Source: an uncultured Mogibacterium sp. (lineage in GTDB: Bacteria > Bacillota > Clostridia > Peptostreptococcales > Anaerovoracaceae). Taken from it: a stretch of DNA of 52,917 nt. Positions within the stretch are counted from its first letter, which is position 1. Every line of letters begins with the position of its first letter. Under the pieces are notes generated by a model that saw nothing but the letters and a program-made list of their open reading frames with translations, was not told the DNA's origin and did not search any database. The DNA is taken from the NCBI RefSeq assembly GCF_938041965.1, contig NZ_CALISE010000024.1:1-52917 (forward strand), written 5' to 3'. Below, piece after piece: positions 36,928-45,170 of the stretch. The translations under genes and the position numbers were made by a program.

Positions 36928-37893
36928 TTATGCAACTGAGAAATATGCAATTACACTCGAGCATACAGTTACGAGTGTAAATAGTTTTACTACGTTGTAC
37001 TCTTTCATACCACCGAGTTCAAAATGGTGGTGAATGGGTGCCATACGAAAAAACCTCTTTCCACCAGTCTTTCGAAAATATACTACCTGAATAATAACTG
37101 AAAGAGATTCCACTACATATATTATTCCTGCAATAGGAAGCAAGAATTCAGTCTTACTTACTATTGCAATCGCAGAAAGGACCCCTCCTAGAGCCATTGA
37201 GCCTGTGTCTCCCATGAATATTTTAGCTGGGTACTTATTGAAAAATAAGAAACCAATCAGAGAACCTGCAATAGCTAGTCCACTGACCGTTAGTATGTAT
37301 ACATCGTGAGTGTACCCTACTACTGCAAAAAGGATTGCTACAACAAGCGTTACTGAAGACGCAAGACCATCAAGTCCATCGGACAGATTAACTCCGTTGG
37401 ACATAGCGACTTCTGTCAGAATTACGAAAGGCATAAAAAGCAATCCGAAATTCACATATATATTGACAAACGGGATTAGCACATCCGTACCATTGCCACC
37501 AAGTATCATATATAGCCCTATCCCAAGGCTAAGCAATACTTGCAGCAATATCTTCTGCTTTGCTGTTAGTCCTAGATTATTCTTCTTGGCAATTTTCTCA
37601 AAGTCATCAAGAAACCCTATAGCACCAAATACGAGCATAGTAAGGATTATTGCAAAGGTGTCAGCTGCATCTCCGTTAGTGACCATCCCGGTAGCAAGCC
37701 CGGTAGCAATTCCAAGAACTATCATGACACCACCCATGGTAGGTGTCCCAGCCTTTTTTTTGTGCGCCTCCGGTCCTTCTTCTCGAATAAACTGACCAAA
37801 CTGCTTCTGTTTAAGAAATGGAATCAGAAGTTTGGTCCCTACCGTCGAAATGAGTAATGATACTATAAAAACAACTATAAGTGAAATATTCAT
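36928..37893 (-). CDS. mraY: Phospho-MurNAc-pentapeptide transferase MraY
   Basis: MraY couples UDP-MurNAc-pentapeptide to undecaprenyl phosphate to form lipid I. The 321-residue membrane protein has about ten helices and the hallmarks HKKKAGTPTMGGVMI, the Asp motif IGFLDDFEKI, NGVNLSDGLDGLASS, FMGDTGSMALGG and the C-terminal APIHHHFELGG. AGAGGT precedes the ATG. Confidence 0.98.
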   Translation of the reverse strand: MNISLIVVFIVSLLISTVGTKLLIPFLKQKQFGQFIREEGPEAHKKKAGTPTMGGVMIVLGIATGLATGMVTNGDAADTFAIILTMLVFGAIGFLDDFEKIAKKNNLGLTAKQKILLQVLLSLGIGLYMILGGNGTDVLIPFVNIYVNFGLLFMPFVILTEVAMSNGVNLSDGLDGLASSVTLVVAILFAVVGYTHDVYILTVSGLAIAGSLIGFLFFNKYPAKIFMGDTGSMALGGVLSAIAIVSKTEFLLPIAGIIYVVESLSVIIQVVYFRKTGGKRFFRMAPIHHHFELGGMKEYNVVKLFTLVTVCSSVIAYFSVA

Positions 37894-37907
37894 CTACCTC
37901 TTCCTTG

Positions 37908-39347
37908 CTAACTAATAGCTGAAATAACTTCTTCTAACTTCATGCCTCGGGATGCCTTTACTAAAATTAAATCGCCCTTATGAAGTATCGAGTTAAGGTC
38001 TTTAATCGCCTCATTTTTATCTTTGTACGAGATCACTCTCGTCTTACTAGCTGTATTATTCTCAGCTCCCATGAATGCGTCTTCCGCAGCACTAGCAATC
38101 GCCTCAGCATTTGATCCAATTGTTATCAGTAACTCTAGGCCAGCACCTACAGCGTATGCTCCCACGCTTCTATGGAGCTCTACCGAATCATCACCAAGTT
38201 CAAACATGTCACCAAGTATCGCCACATGCCTTTCTGCTTTAGATGCCATAAGCATCTTGATTCCTGCTTTCATAGATTCCGGACTAGCATTGTATGCGTC
38301 GTTAATAATCGTTAGGTTATCACGTCTATCAATCTCAAGTCGTCCAGATGAAAAATGTGTGTTGCCCAAAGCTAAAATAGCATCCTTCGGCTTGATACCC
38401 AGCCTTGTACCCGCAGCAATTGCAAGTGTGGCATTTCCGAGATTATGTGAGCCAACGACTGGTATTGTGAGTTCGAATGTCCCGTCGTAATCTTCATCAC
38501 CCGTTTGAGCATCTAATATACAACTAACACCATCTATCCCACTATCTTTGATGTCGCGAAATATAAAATTATTGTCATCTGCACTTCCCACTGTTAGAAT
38601 CGTCGTGCCAGAAGGCACTATTTTACTGACTTTCAGCCTAGTAAGCATATCACAGTCTGAATTCACAATAACAGTTTCTTTGTCATTAAAGTATCTCATA
38701 ATACCTAGCTTTTCAATCGACAATTTCTCACGCGTTCCGAACACTTCAAGGTGTGAAGTGCCCACATTTGTCACCACACCTATTTGCGGCCTAACAATGT
38801 CAGCAAGTTCACTGATGTGCACAGATTCTCCAGCTCCCATTTCGATAACAGCAGCTTCAATATCATCTTCGAATCCAAACACTGTTAGCGGCACTCCATA
38901 ATCGCTGTTAAGATTGCCTGGCGTCTTCCCGGTCTTGTACTTTGCTGCAAGCACTGCTCCTAGAAAATCTTTCGTGCTCGTCTTGCCAACACTACCTGTA
39001 ACAGCAACTTTGATTAAATCCTTCCAGTCTGCCACATACTGTTTTGCAAGCTGCATGAGCGCATCTCTGGTATTATTCACTAGGATTACCGTCATATCAC
39101 CAGTTTCTGAAATCTTTTTAGCCCAGTCGGGATTGGATACCACCGCTGCAAGACATCCGCTTTCCTTAACTGCTGGTAGGAAATCATGACCGTCATTTCT
39201 CTCACCTATAACTGCAAAAAATAGTGTTCCTGATTTCACCTGTCTTGAATCGATAGAAACACTAGTGATCTCTTTCGACCCTGCGTCAGATATAAGCTTT
39301 GCATCATGCATGGATTCAAGAATATATTTAATTCCTGTTTTCTTCAT
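37908..39347 (-). CDS. murF: UDP-MurNAc-tripeptide--D-Ala-D-Ala ligase MurF
   Basis: MurF adds D-Ala-D-Ala to the UDP-linked tripeptide. The 479-residue protein has the N-terminal Mur domain (VSIDSRQVKSGTLFFAVIGERNDGHDF), the ATP loop VTGSVGKTSTKDF, EMGAGESVHISELADIVRP, and the C-terminal NDAYNASPESMKAGI. The specificity regions fit MurF rather than MurE. AAGGA lies upstream of the ATG. murE is not adjacent. Confidence 0.96.
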   Translation of the reverse strand: MKKTGIKYILESMHDAKLISDAGSKEITSVSIDSRQVKSGTLFFAVIGERNDGHDFLPAVKESGCLAAVVSNPDWAKKISETGDMTVILVNNTRDALMQLAKQYVADWKDLIKVAVTGSVGKTSTKDFLGAVLAAKYKTGKTPGNLNSDYGVPLTVFGFEDDIEAAVIEMGAGESVHISELADIVRPQIGVVTNVGTSHLEVFGTREKLSIEKLGIMRYFNDKETVIVNSDCDMLTRLKVSKIVPSGTTILTVGSADDNNFIFRDIKDSGIDGVSCILDAQTGDEDYDGTFELTIPVVGSHNLGNATLAIAAGTRLGIKPKDAILALGNTHFSSGRLEIDRRDNLTIINDAYNASPESMKAGIKMLMASKAERHVAILGDMFELGDDSVELHRSVGAYAVGAGLELLITIGSNAEAIASAAEDAFMGAENNTASKTRVISYKDKNEAIKDLNSILHKGDLILVKASRGMKLEEVISAIS

Positions 39348-39358
39348 TAAACTAGTCC

Positions 39359-41446
39359 TTATTTATCACTATAAATGTATACCGTACCGCCTTTAGCAAT
39401 CTTATCGCCTTTCTTAGGATACTGATCGATTACAACAAATGAATCACCAGTTCCTTCTGGCATCTTTTTAGCCTTGAGACCTGCAGCAGTAATCTTGCTT
39501 ATCGCCTCACTGCTGTTAAGACCTGTAACATCAGGCACAGAAATCTCTGCTTTGGCTAGGGCACTCTTCTCACTCTTCGAATATTTACGCTCTATACCCT
39601 TGTATACAAGTGTCTTTTCGAGGATTTTCTTGACTATAGGACCGGCATTGGCTGCACCGTAAATACTCTTCTTAGGTCTCGTTACCATAACGAGAATTGA
39701 TACCTGTGGATCATCCATCGGTGCCATAGCGATAAACGAAGCTATGGTCTGTTCAGAGTATCCTGAATTCTCAGCGATATTTGCAGTACCCGTCTTACCT
39801 CCGACCCTATATCCAGCCAGATATGCGCTTGTACCGCCGCCATCCGATACGTAGTACTCCATGATAGAACGCATCTTATCGGCAGTTGCCTTCGAAATTG
39901 TCTGTCTAAGACGTCTATTCTTAATTACTTTCTTAACCTTGCCATCGGGACCTATGATTTCCTTCACTACTTTAGGCTGCATCATTATTCCGTCATTACC
40001 AAGTGAATTTATTGCAGTCATAAGCTGGATTGGTGAAATAGCTATTCCCTGTCCATATCCCATTGTAGCAAGGTCAACGTTGCTCACATTATTCTTATTC
40101 TTAATTATTGGGTCAGCTTCTCCAGGTAAATCCACTCTCGTCTTCTGTGTAAATCCGAAGATATCAATATACTTGTAGAAGTTAATCTTTCCCATATCAA
40201 GGGCAACTCTAGCTAATGCAGGGTTACATGAATTTCCAACCGCTTCAGTGATATTTTGAGTGCCATGTGGAACTGGACTCCAGCAATTCAGCTTTGTTCC
40301 ATCCACGTTGATATATCCAGGACAGTTGTATCTAGACGAATCGGTTGTAGTTCCGGATTCGATAGCGGACGAAGATGTTATCAGCTTAAATGTCGATCCT
40401 GGCTCATAAAGACCACTGACAGCTGGATTAGTCCACATTCTACTGAGGTACGCGCTCTTCTCCTTAGTACTGAGAGATTTAAACTTCTTCGCTTCATCAC
40501 CTGATGGTGTATATGGGTTGTTAGGATCATAGCTTGGAGTACTTGCCATAGCAAGAATATCCCCTGTACGCGGATCCATCACTATGCATGTAATTGACTC
40601 TGCGCCAGTATCATTCATGCCCTCAGCGAGTGCATCTTCAACGTAGTGCTGAATTACCTCATCTATCGACGTTACAAGGCTATCACCATTCTGAGGGGAA
40701 TAATATTTACTGCTACCTACAGAAAGTGCATTACCATATATATCAGTCGTTCTAACCACTCGCCCTTTGATTCCGGCAAGTTTCTCGTTATATTGATATT
40801 CTAGGCCGTTAAGTCCAGTGTTTTTACTGTCTACTGACCCAAGGAGTGTGGATGCAAATGTACCATTAGGATATGACCTAGTAACCTTTGTCTTTACTAC
40901 AATATCATCTCCCCACTCTTTCTGAGCCTTATTGACTTGACTTTGATCAAGCCCTTTTGCAAGCAAAACTAGATTCTCTTTGCCTGAAAGCTTTTTCTTC
41001 ATCTCCTTACGGCTATCGCCAGATAGTTTAGATAAGTCGCGTAGATTCTTTTCTTTTGCAGAACTATCCAATCCTTTTTTCTTGTACAGGTTAAGCGAAT
41101 ATCCATAAAGTTCATACTTTGTGACTGTTTGTGCTAGGACTTTTTTATTTCTGTCATAAATATTGCCTCTGACGGGATCAAGCTCTGTATCTATCTTCTG
41201 CATTTCAGCAGCCTTTGCATTTAAATCATCAGCCTTAATAACCTGCCAGTACGCTAGACGAAATATCAGGATCGTAAAGCATACTACGATTGCTAGAAAT
41301 CCAAAACCAAGTCTACTTTTGTTTTCAGCAGTCACCGCTGTATCTACGGCCTTACGATTATTGGTATTGGAGGTTGTTCTAGTCACCTTTCTTTTACCTG
41401 AAGCCTTCTTATTCTTTTTATCTAAAGGATTGTGGAACTTAGCCAT
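39359..41446 (-). CDS. Class B penicillin-binding protein (PBP2/SpoVD type) with one PASTA domain
   Basis: The 695-residue transpeptidase has a basic cytoplasmic tail, one membrane anchor at about residues 48-70, a dimerisation domain (ELDPVRGNIYDRNKKVLAQ) and a transpeptidase domain. Active-site motifs are STFK at about 352, SCN in GNSCNPALAR, and KTG in GGKTGTANI at about 548. A single PASTA domain ends the protein (ISVPDVTGLNSSEAISKI). It is the probable FtsI-type septal cross-linker paired with FtsW, but a SpoVD-like paralogue is possible. ATG at 41446 sits 6 nt after AGGAG; a TTG one codon upstream is too close. Confidence 0.93.
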   Translation of the reverse strand: MAKFHNPLDKKNKKASGKRKVTRTTSNTNNRKAVDTAVTAENKSRLGFGFLAIVVCFTILIFRLAYWQVIKADDLNAKAAEMQKIDTELDPVRGNIYDRNKKVLAQTVTKYELYGYSLNLYKKKGLDSSAKEKNLRDLSKLSGDSRKEMKKKLSGKENLVLLAKGLDQSQVNKAQKEWGDDIVVKTKVTRSYPNGTFASTLLGSVDSKNTGLNGLEYQYNEKLAGIKGRVVRTTDIYGNALSVGSSKYYSPQNGDSLVTSIDEVIQHYVEDALAEGMNDTGAESITCIVMDPRTGDILAMASTPSYDPNNPYTPSGDEAKKFKSLSTKEKSAYLSRMWTNPAVSGLYEPGSTFKLITSSSAIESGTTTDSSRYNCPGYINVDGTKLNCWSPVPHGTQNITEAVGNSCNPALARVALDMGKINFYKYIDIFGFTQKTRVDLPGEADPIIKNKNNVSNVDLATMGYGQGIAISPIQLMTAINSLGNDGIMMQPKVVKEIIGPDGKVKKVIKNRRLRQTISKATADKMRSIMEYYVSDGGGTSAYLAGYRVGGKTGTANIAENSGYSEQTIASFIAMAPMDDPQVSILVMVTRPKKSIYGAANAGPIVKKILEKTLVYKGIERKYSKSEKSALAKAEISVPDVTGLNSSEAISKITAAGLKAKKMPEGTGDSFVVIDQYPKKGDKIAKGGTVYIYSDK

Positions 41447-41493
41447 CAAATTCTCCTAATTACTCTCTAATTATCCGCAACACTACAATCTAC

Positions 41494-41499
41494 ATTATA
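41494..41499 (-). promoter_or_regulatory. Possible promoter -10 for the PBP gene
   Basis: TATAAT lies on the minus strand between the terminator at 41551-41578 and the PBP start, with TGG just upstream. No good -35 is seen. Confidence 0.4.
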
Positions 41500-41550
41500 T
41501 ACCATATCTAGTCGTTTTTTGTATATTTACTGTACATATATTTGAAAAAA

Positions 41551-41578
41551 GCCACCGATCCAATTTAGGATCAGTGGC
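41551..41578 (-). terminator. Terminator between ftsL and the PBP gene
   Basis: On the minus strand GCCACTGATCC pairs with GGATCGGTGGC. The single non-Watson-Crick pair is T-G on this strand but C-A on the other, so the structure is made for minus-strand RNA. TTTTTTC follows. Confidence 0.85.
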
Positions 41579-41599
41579 ATTATAATCGATATGAACTAT

Positions 41600-42013
41600 T
41601 TATTCATAAGCTTCATCCTTGATTGCCGATGCTAGGTTTGTCTTGCTAGAAGATTTTGAGTCTCCAATAGTTATACAATTCTGCGATTCAGAATGTACCA
41701 TTCCGTATTCCTCAGTTGCAGTTTTCTCAATTTTATTGATGTTGCTCGCATCGTTTATCTTCGTGTTTAGCGAATCGACCTCTGCTTGGATATAGTCGTT
41801 TTTCTTCTGAAGCTGGTTGTTCTCTTGATTGAGATTTGCCGCAAAGGCGGACATAACCACCATCATGAGACACATGATTCCCGCAATAATAACTATAGCA
41901 AGCATCCTCGAATTCTGCTTTGCTCTTGTGCTACGATTTATACTGCTAGAGCTCCTTCTTTCAACGCGAGCTCCACCATTCATTGTCCCTGTTACGTTAG
42001 TCGCAACCTGCAT
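41600..42013 (-). CDS. ftsL: Cell division protein FtsL
   Basis: The 137-residue bitopic protein has a basic cytoplasmic tail, one membrane helix at about residues 37-58 (RMLAIVIIAGIMCLMMVVMSAFAANL) and an extracellular coiled coil (NQENNQLQKKNDYIQAEVDSLNTKINDA), the normal FtsL/DivIC plan. The position between rsmH and the class B PBP identifies it as FtsL. AAGAAGG lies close to the ATG. Confidence 0.85.
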   Translation of the reverse strand: MQVATNVTGTMNGGARVERRSSSSINRSTRAKQNSRMLAIVIIAGIMCLMMVVMSAFAANLNQENNQLQKKNDYIQAEVDSLNTKINDASNINKIEKTATEEYGMVHSESQNCITIGDSKSSSKTNLASAIKDEAYE

Positions 42014-42040
42014 TTCCTTCTTCTCCCTTACTGAATACCC

Positions 42041-42970
42041 TTAAATTTTTTCAATAACTCTTAGCTTAGCGCTTCTTGCTCTCGGATTCGATTCCAGCTC
42101 TTGTTTGCTCGCTACTAATGGCTTTCTCGTAACCTTTCTTACATCTGCCACTTTACCGCATACGCACACAGGTAGCTCTGGCGGACAGGTGCATGGATTC
42201 ACTCTCTTGTTAAACGCATCCTTTACTATTCTGTCTTCTAGTGAATGGAATGTTATAACAGACATTCTTCCACCAGGCGATAATAGATCAGGAAGTCTCT
42301 CCATCGCTAGCTTTAGATGTTCTAGCTCTCCATTTACCTCTATCCTAATCGCTTGAAATGTTCTCTTTGCCGGATGAGGCCCTGTTCGTCTTGCCGAGGC
42401 TGGAATAGCAGCCTTTATAATCTCTACCAGTTGTCCCGTGGTCTCTATATATTTTTCATCTCTCGCTTTAACTATGAACTTAGCTATGCGTGATGCCCAG
42501 TGTTCCTCGCCGTACTCCTTGATTATTCGGAAAAGCTCAGCTTCTGAATATTCATTTACCACGGTCGCCGCTGTGAACATGTCGTCCTCATTCATACGCA
42601 TATCCATAGGAGCATCGTGCATGTATGAAAACCCACGCTCTGCTGTATCCAGTTGATAAGAAGAAACGCCTAAGTCCAAAAGTATTCCATCCACTTTGCC
42701 AATTTCAGCTCTTATCTTATCGATATCACTATAATTTGCATGAATGAACGTCTTCTCACAGCTGAACTTACTCAGCCTCTCCATAGCGGTTTCAAGCGCA
42801 ACACTGTCTCGATCAACCGCCACCAGGTGTCCATCTGCACTGAGTTTCTCGCAGATTCCTGAAGAGTGACCAGCTCCTCCGACCGTGCCGTCCATATAAG
42901 TCCCATTCGCCTTTATATTGAGCGAATCGATAACCTCATTGAATAAAACTGGCACATGTTCAAACGTCAT
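42041..42970 (-). CDS. rsmH: 16S rRNA m4C1402 methyltransferase RsmH
   Basis: RsmH (MraW) methylates N4 of C1402 in 16S rRNA. The protein (309 residues) starts with the family signature MTFEHVPVLFNEVIDSL, has the SAM-binding DGTVGGAGHSSGI and LVAVDRD, then GILLDLGVSSYQLD, ERGFSYMHDAPMDMRM and the C-terminal VITFHSLEDRIVKDAF. I use the second of two adjacent ATG codons because AGGAG is only 2 nt from the first. It follows mraZ by 8 nt. Confidence 0.96.
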   Translation of the reverse strand: MTFEHVPVLFNEVIDSLNIKANGTYMDGTVGGAGHSSGICEKLSADGHLVAVDRDSVALETAMERLSKFSCEKTFIHANYSDIDKIRAEIGKVDGILLDLGVSSYQLDTAERGFSYMHDAPMDMRMNEDDMFTAATVVNEYSEAELFRIIKEYGEEHWASRIAKFIVKARDEKYIETTGQLVEIIKAAIPASARRTGPHPAKRTFQAIRIEVNGELEHLKLAMERLPDLLSPGGRMSVITFHSLEDRIVKDAFNKRVNPCTCPPELPVCVCGKVADVRKVTRKPLVASKQELESNPRARSAKLRVIEKI

Positions 42971-42978
42971 CATCTCTC

Positions 42979-43410
42979 CTAAAGCCCATACTCAGCTAAT
43001 TTCGCTATGAAATCTTCGTCATCCATAGGATTGTCATCCTCATTTTCATTGAAGATTTCCTTGCTCCAAACCTCTATCTTGTCCATCGCACCAAGGGTTA
43101 CCAAGTCTTTATCTATCCTTGCATAACTCTTGAGGTTGGTAGGAACTATCACGCGTCCCTGCGAATCAAGTTTACATTCACTCGCCTGCGAAAATAACTT
43201 CCTTATGAACTCTCGTATAGCTGGGTCTGACTGTCTAAGTTCCTTTAACTTCTCTACTAACAGCCCCCAATCTTCCATCGTATAGATGTAGATGCAGCGG
43301 TCATACCCTCTTGATAGAACGCACTCCCCGCCGAGCTGGTTTCTGTACTTTGCCGGAATGATTAACCGGTTCTTGCTGTCTATTGAATTTTCATAAGTCC
43401 CGGTAAACAT
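42979..43410 (-). CDS. mraZ: Transcriptional regulator MraZ
   Basis: The 143-residue protein carries two SpoVT-AbrB-like domains with the MraZ motifs MFTGTYENSIDSKNRLIIPAK and CKLDSQGRVIVPTNLKSYA. MraZ is a dcw-cluster repressor that binds direct repeats upstream of its own gene. A matching set of TGG repeats lies in the promoter here. I start at 43410, with AGAGGGA upstream; a TTG seven codons earlier would place the ribosome-binding site inside the gene. It heads the dcw cluster. Confidence 0.96.
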   Translation of the reverse strand: MFTGTYENSIDSKNRLIIPAKYRNQLGGECVLSRGYDRCIYIYTMEDWGLLVEKLKELRQSDPAIREFIRKLFSQASECKLDSQGRVIVPTNLKSYARIDKDLVTLGAMDKIEVWSKEIFNENEDDNPMDDEDFIAKLAEYGL

Positions 43411-43455
43411 CTCTTCCCTCTTTGCACACAAATTCTATTTTTTATATTTGCTCCT

Positions 43456-43486
43456 CCATTTTAAACCACTTCTCTCCACAATTCAA
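43456..43486 (-). promoter_or_regulatory. mraZ promoter overlapped by a probable MraZ operator
   Basis: On the minus strand TTGAAT (43481-43486) and TAAAAT (43458-43463) are 17 nt apart. TGG occurs at 43478-43476, 43468-43466 and 43458-43456, exactly 10 nt apart, each followed by five or more other bases. This matches the repeat design of known MraZ boxes and covers the spacer and -10, suggesting autorepression of the dcw cluster. Confidence 0.8.
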
Positions 43487-43547
43487 CACTTTATTGGTAT
43501 TTTTATGTATTTTTCAGTAATTTCGCTAATTTTTTTCATAAAAAAAA

Positions 43548-43571
43548 GAAGACTGTTCAGACCCAGTCTTC
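43548..43571 (-). terminator. Terminator of the thioesterase operon
   Basis: On the minus strand GAAGACTG pairs with CAGTCTTC and is followed by TTTTTTTT. It insulates the dcw promoter region from upstream transcription. Confidence 0.9.
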
Positions 43572-43621
43572 CATCATAAATTCATTTAATAATCATTCGT
43601 CAAATGAGCAAAGATACACTT

Positions 43622-44380
43622 TTAGATAATCACTTTTTTAAGTCCCACAGCTGCCTCAAGATTTAGCAATCCGTCTGCTTCTGTATAAAAATATACTAGT
43701 TTTTCCGCCCTACAATCCATTTCGCCAGGATCAACGGCATCGCTGCGATAAACCTTAAACTCGCTGCCCAGCGGCGCTTCGTGTACGTACCTAAGATTAA
43801 TCGATGTTATAAAATACTTTTCGGCATCATCAATATTATCGTACAGCTTAGATGCATATACAGTATTATTCATATGCATATTAATATCTATCATCGACAT
43901 CGCAACCTTGGAACTCTCAACCTCTTGAAACTTAAGCTCTTTAGGAATTCTAAACCTCCTTGGAATCGAGAGTTCTGGAGCCTCATCCATAGAATAAGTA
44001 CCCATATCATAATCTTTGCTAGCTATAAGCTTACCCGTAACGGTATCAACGAGAGCCCAGTTGCAGATTGCTTTTGCAACCAACTGTCCGCCCTTATACA
44101 TTTCATAGCCACGCGGAAAATTCGCACCTTTCCCAGGGATAATCCACGTTTCTACATCTACGTCGGAATACTTTTCAACTGGCTTAAACACCTCAATGCT
44201 CATTCGACTTACCACAAAAGCTTTATGCTCTTTGTTATAAAGTTCATCGTATGCCACCGCCTCTTCTCTCATCTGTCTATCACCAGATTCCTGAAGAAGC
44301 TGCATAAGCTGCATCGGTTTAAGCGCGCCATGCAGGTCGACTTCATACGATCTAATATTATAATGTGTCTTGAATCTCAT
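43622..44380 (-). CDS. Acyl-ACP thioesterase (FatA type)
   Basis: The 252-residue protein is a double hot-dog acyl-ACP thioesterase. It releases free fatty acids from acyl carrier protein in the cytoplasm. The conserved stretch DINMHMNNTVYASKL at about residue 165 carries the catalytic Asn/His positions of this family. RSYEVDLHGALKPMQLMQLLQESGDRQ starts the first domain. AAGGGGA precedes the ATG. It follows an SDR-like gene by 19 nt, so the pair forms a small operon. Confidence 0.88.
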   Translation of the reverse strand: MRFKTHYNIRSYEVDLHGALKPMQLMQLLQESGDRQMREEAVAYDELYNKEHKAFVVSRMSIEVFKPVEKYSDVDVETWIIPGKGANFPRGYEMYKGGQLVAKAICNWALVDTVTGKLIASKDYDMGTYSMDEAPELSIPRRFRIPKELKFQEVESSKVAMSMIDINMHMNNTVYASKLYDNIDDAEKYFITSINLRYVHEAPLGSEFKVYRSDAVDPGEMDCRAEKLVYFYTEADGLLNLEAAVGLKKVII

Positions 44381-44399
44381 ATAAGTCCCCTTTTCTATA

Positions 44400-45023
44400 C
44401 TACAGTCGAATTATTTGTCCTGTCATAAAAGATGAACTGATTGATGCCAGCTGCCTAGTTGCATCTGCAACATGTGTACTAGCATTGTCATCTTTCTCAT
44501 ATATAATAGCATTGACATTAATATTTGCATCGTTCAGCGATTTAGACAGTGATATGGTCAAGCCCTTGATATACGATTCGAGTATATCGCATGAGAACCC
44601 TGAGTTCTCGTCCTTCGCAGCGGTTATTATTATACTGCCACAACGTCGGTTTAAAAACGGTCTGAGCGCTCTAATCGTATAGAAGAGTCCATCAATCTCT
44701 GCAATTACCATGTTCCGCCATTTGTCACCATCCATATTGTCAAAGCTCGTGTTGTCAGAAATATCAATATTAAACACAAGCACATCAAACTCATCATCGA
44801 AATATCCTCTTAGCACTTCAAGTGCCGACCACAGCGAATCAAGTTTAGATATCTTACACCTAATATTAAGTGCACTTACCTCTTTGCTAAGAGCAATGGC
44901 CTTATCGTATGAATTGCTGTAAAAGAAAGCTGTAGATGCACCGTACGAAGCAAAGCTTCTCACTAGCATCTCACCACCAGCATTTACACCGTCTGTTATA
45001 AGAACACGTTTGCCCTTTCTCAT
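44400..45023 (-). CDS. SDR-fold protein, FabG-like, lacking catalytic residues
   Basis: The 207-residue protein follows the FabG fold from RVLITDGVNAGGEMLVRSFASYGAS to ASISSSFMTGQIIRL. The N-S-Y-K tetrad is largely lost. The catalytic Tyr is replaced by Glu149, four residues before the retained Lys153. The Ser position reads ITAAK. The glycine loop carries an extra residue, and the final VDGG and the PG after the fifth strand are missing. It is therefore likely a pseudoenzyme. GGAGGT precedes the ATG. Coupling to a thioesterase suggests a regulatory or binding role in fatty-acid metabolism. Confidence 0.7.
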   Translation of the reverse strand: MRKGKRVLITDGVNAGGEMLVRSFASYGASTAFFYSNSYDKAIALSKEVSALNIRCKISKLDSLWSALEVLRGYFDDEFDVLVFNIDISDNTSFDNMDGDKWRNMVIAEIDGLFYTIRALRPFLNRRCGSIIITAAKDENSGFSCDILESYIKGLTISLSKSLNDANINVNAIIYEKDDNASTHVADATRQLASISSSFMTGQIIRL

Positions 45024-45056
45024 GTTTTAGACCTCCAACACTACTGCTCATGAATA

Positions 45057-45085
45057 TTTTTAATGTTATCACTTAGCCCACACAA
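45057..45085 (-). promoter_or_regulatory. Possible promoter of the SDR-thioesterase operon
   Basis: On the minus strand TTGTGT and TAAAAA are 17 nt apart, about 34 nt upstream of the SDR start. Both boxes are imperfect. Confidence 0.4.
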
Positions 45086-45091
45086 CATCAA

Positions 45092-45126
45092 GAGACCGCT
45101 ATATGCTTCTGCACATAGCGGCCCTC
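45092..45126 (-). terminator. Hairpin after the Na+/alanine symporter gene
   Basis: CCGCTAT/ATAGCGG and TGC/GCA stack around a 4-nt loop, extended by GAG/CTC. No U-run follows, so termination is only probable. Confidence 0.45.
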
Positions 45127-45170
45127 TAATATATTCAAATATGTGATATCTCTAGATATTACCAAAACTA

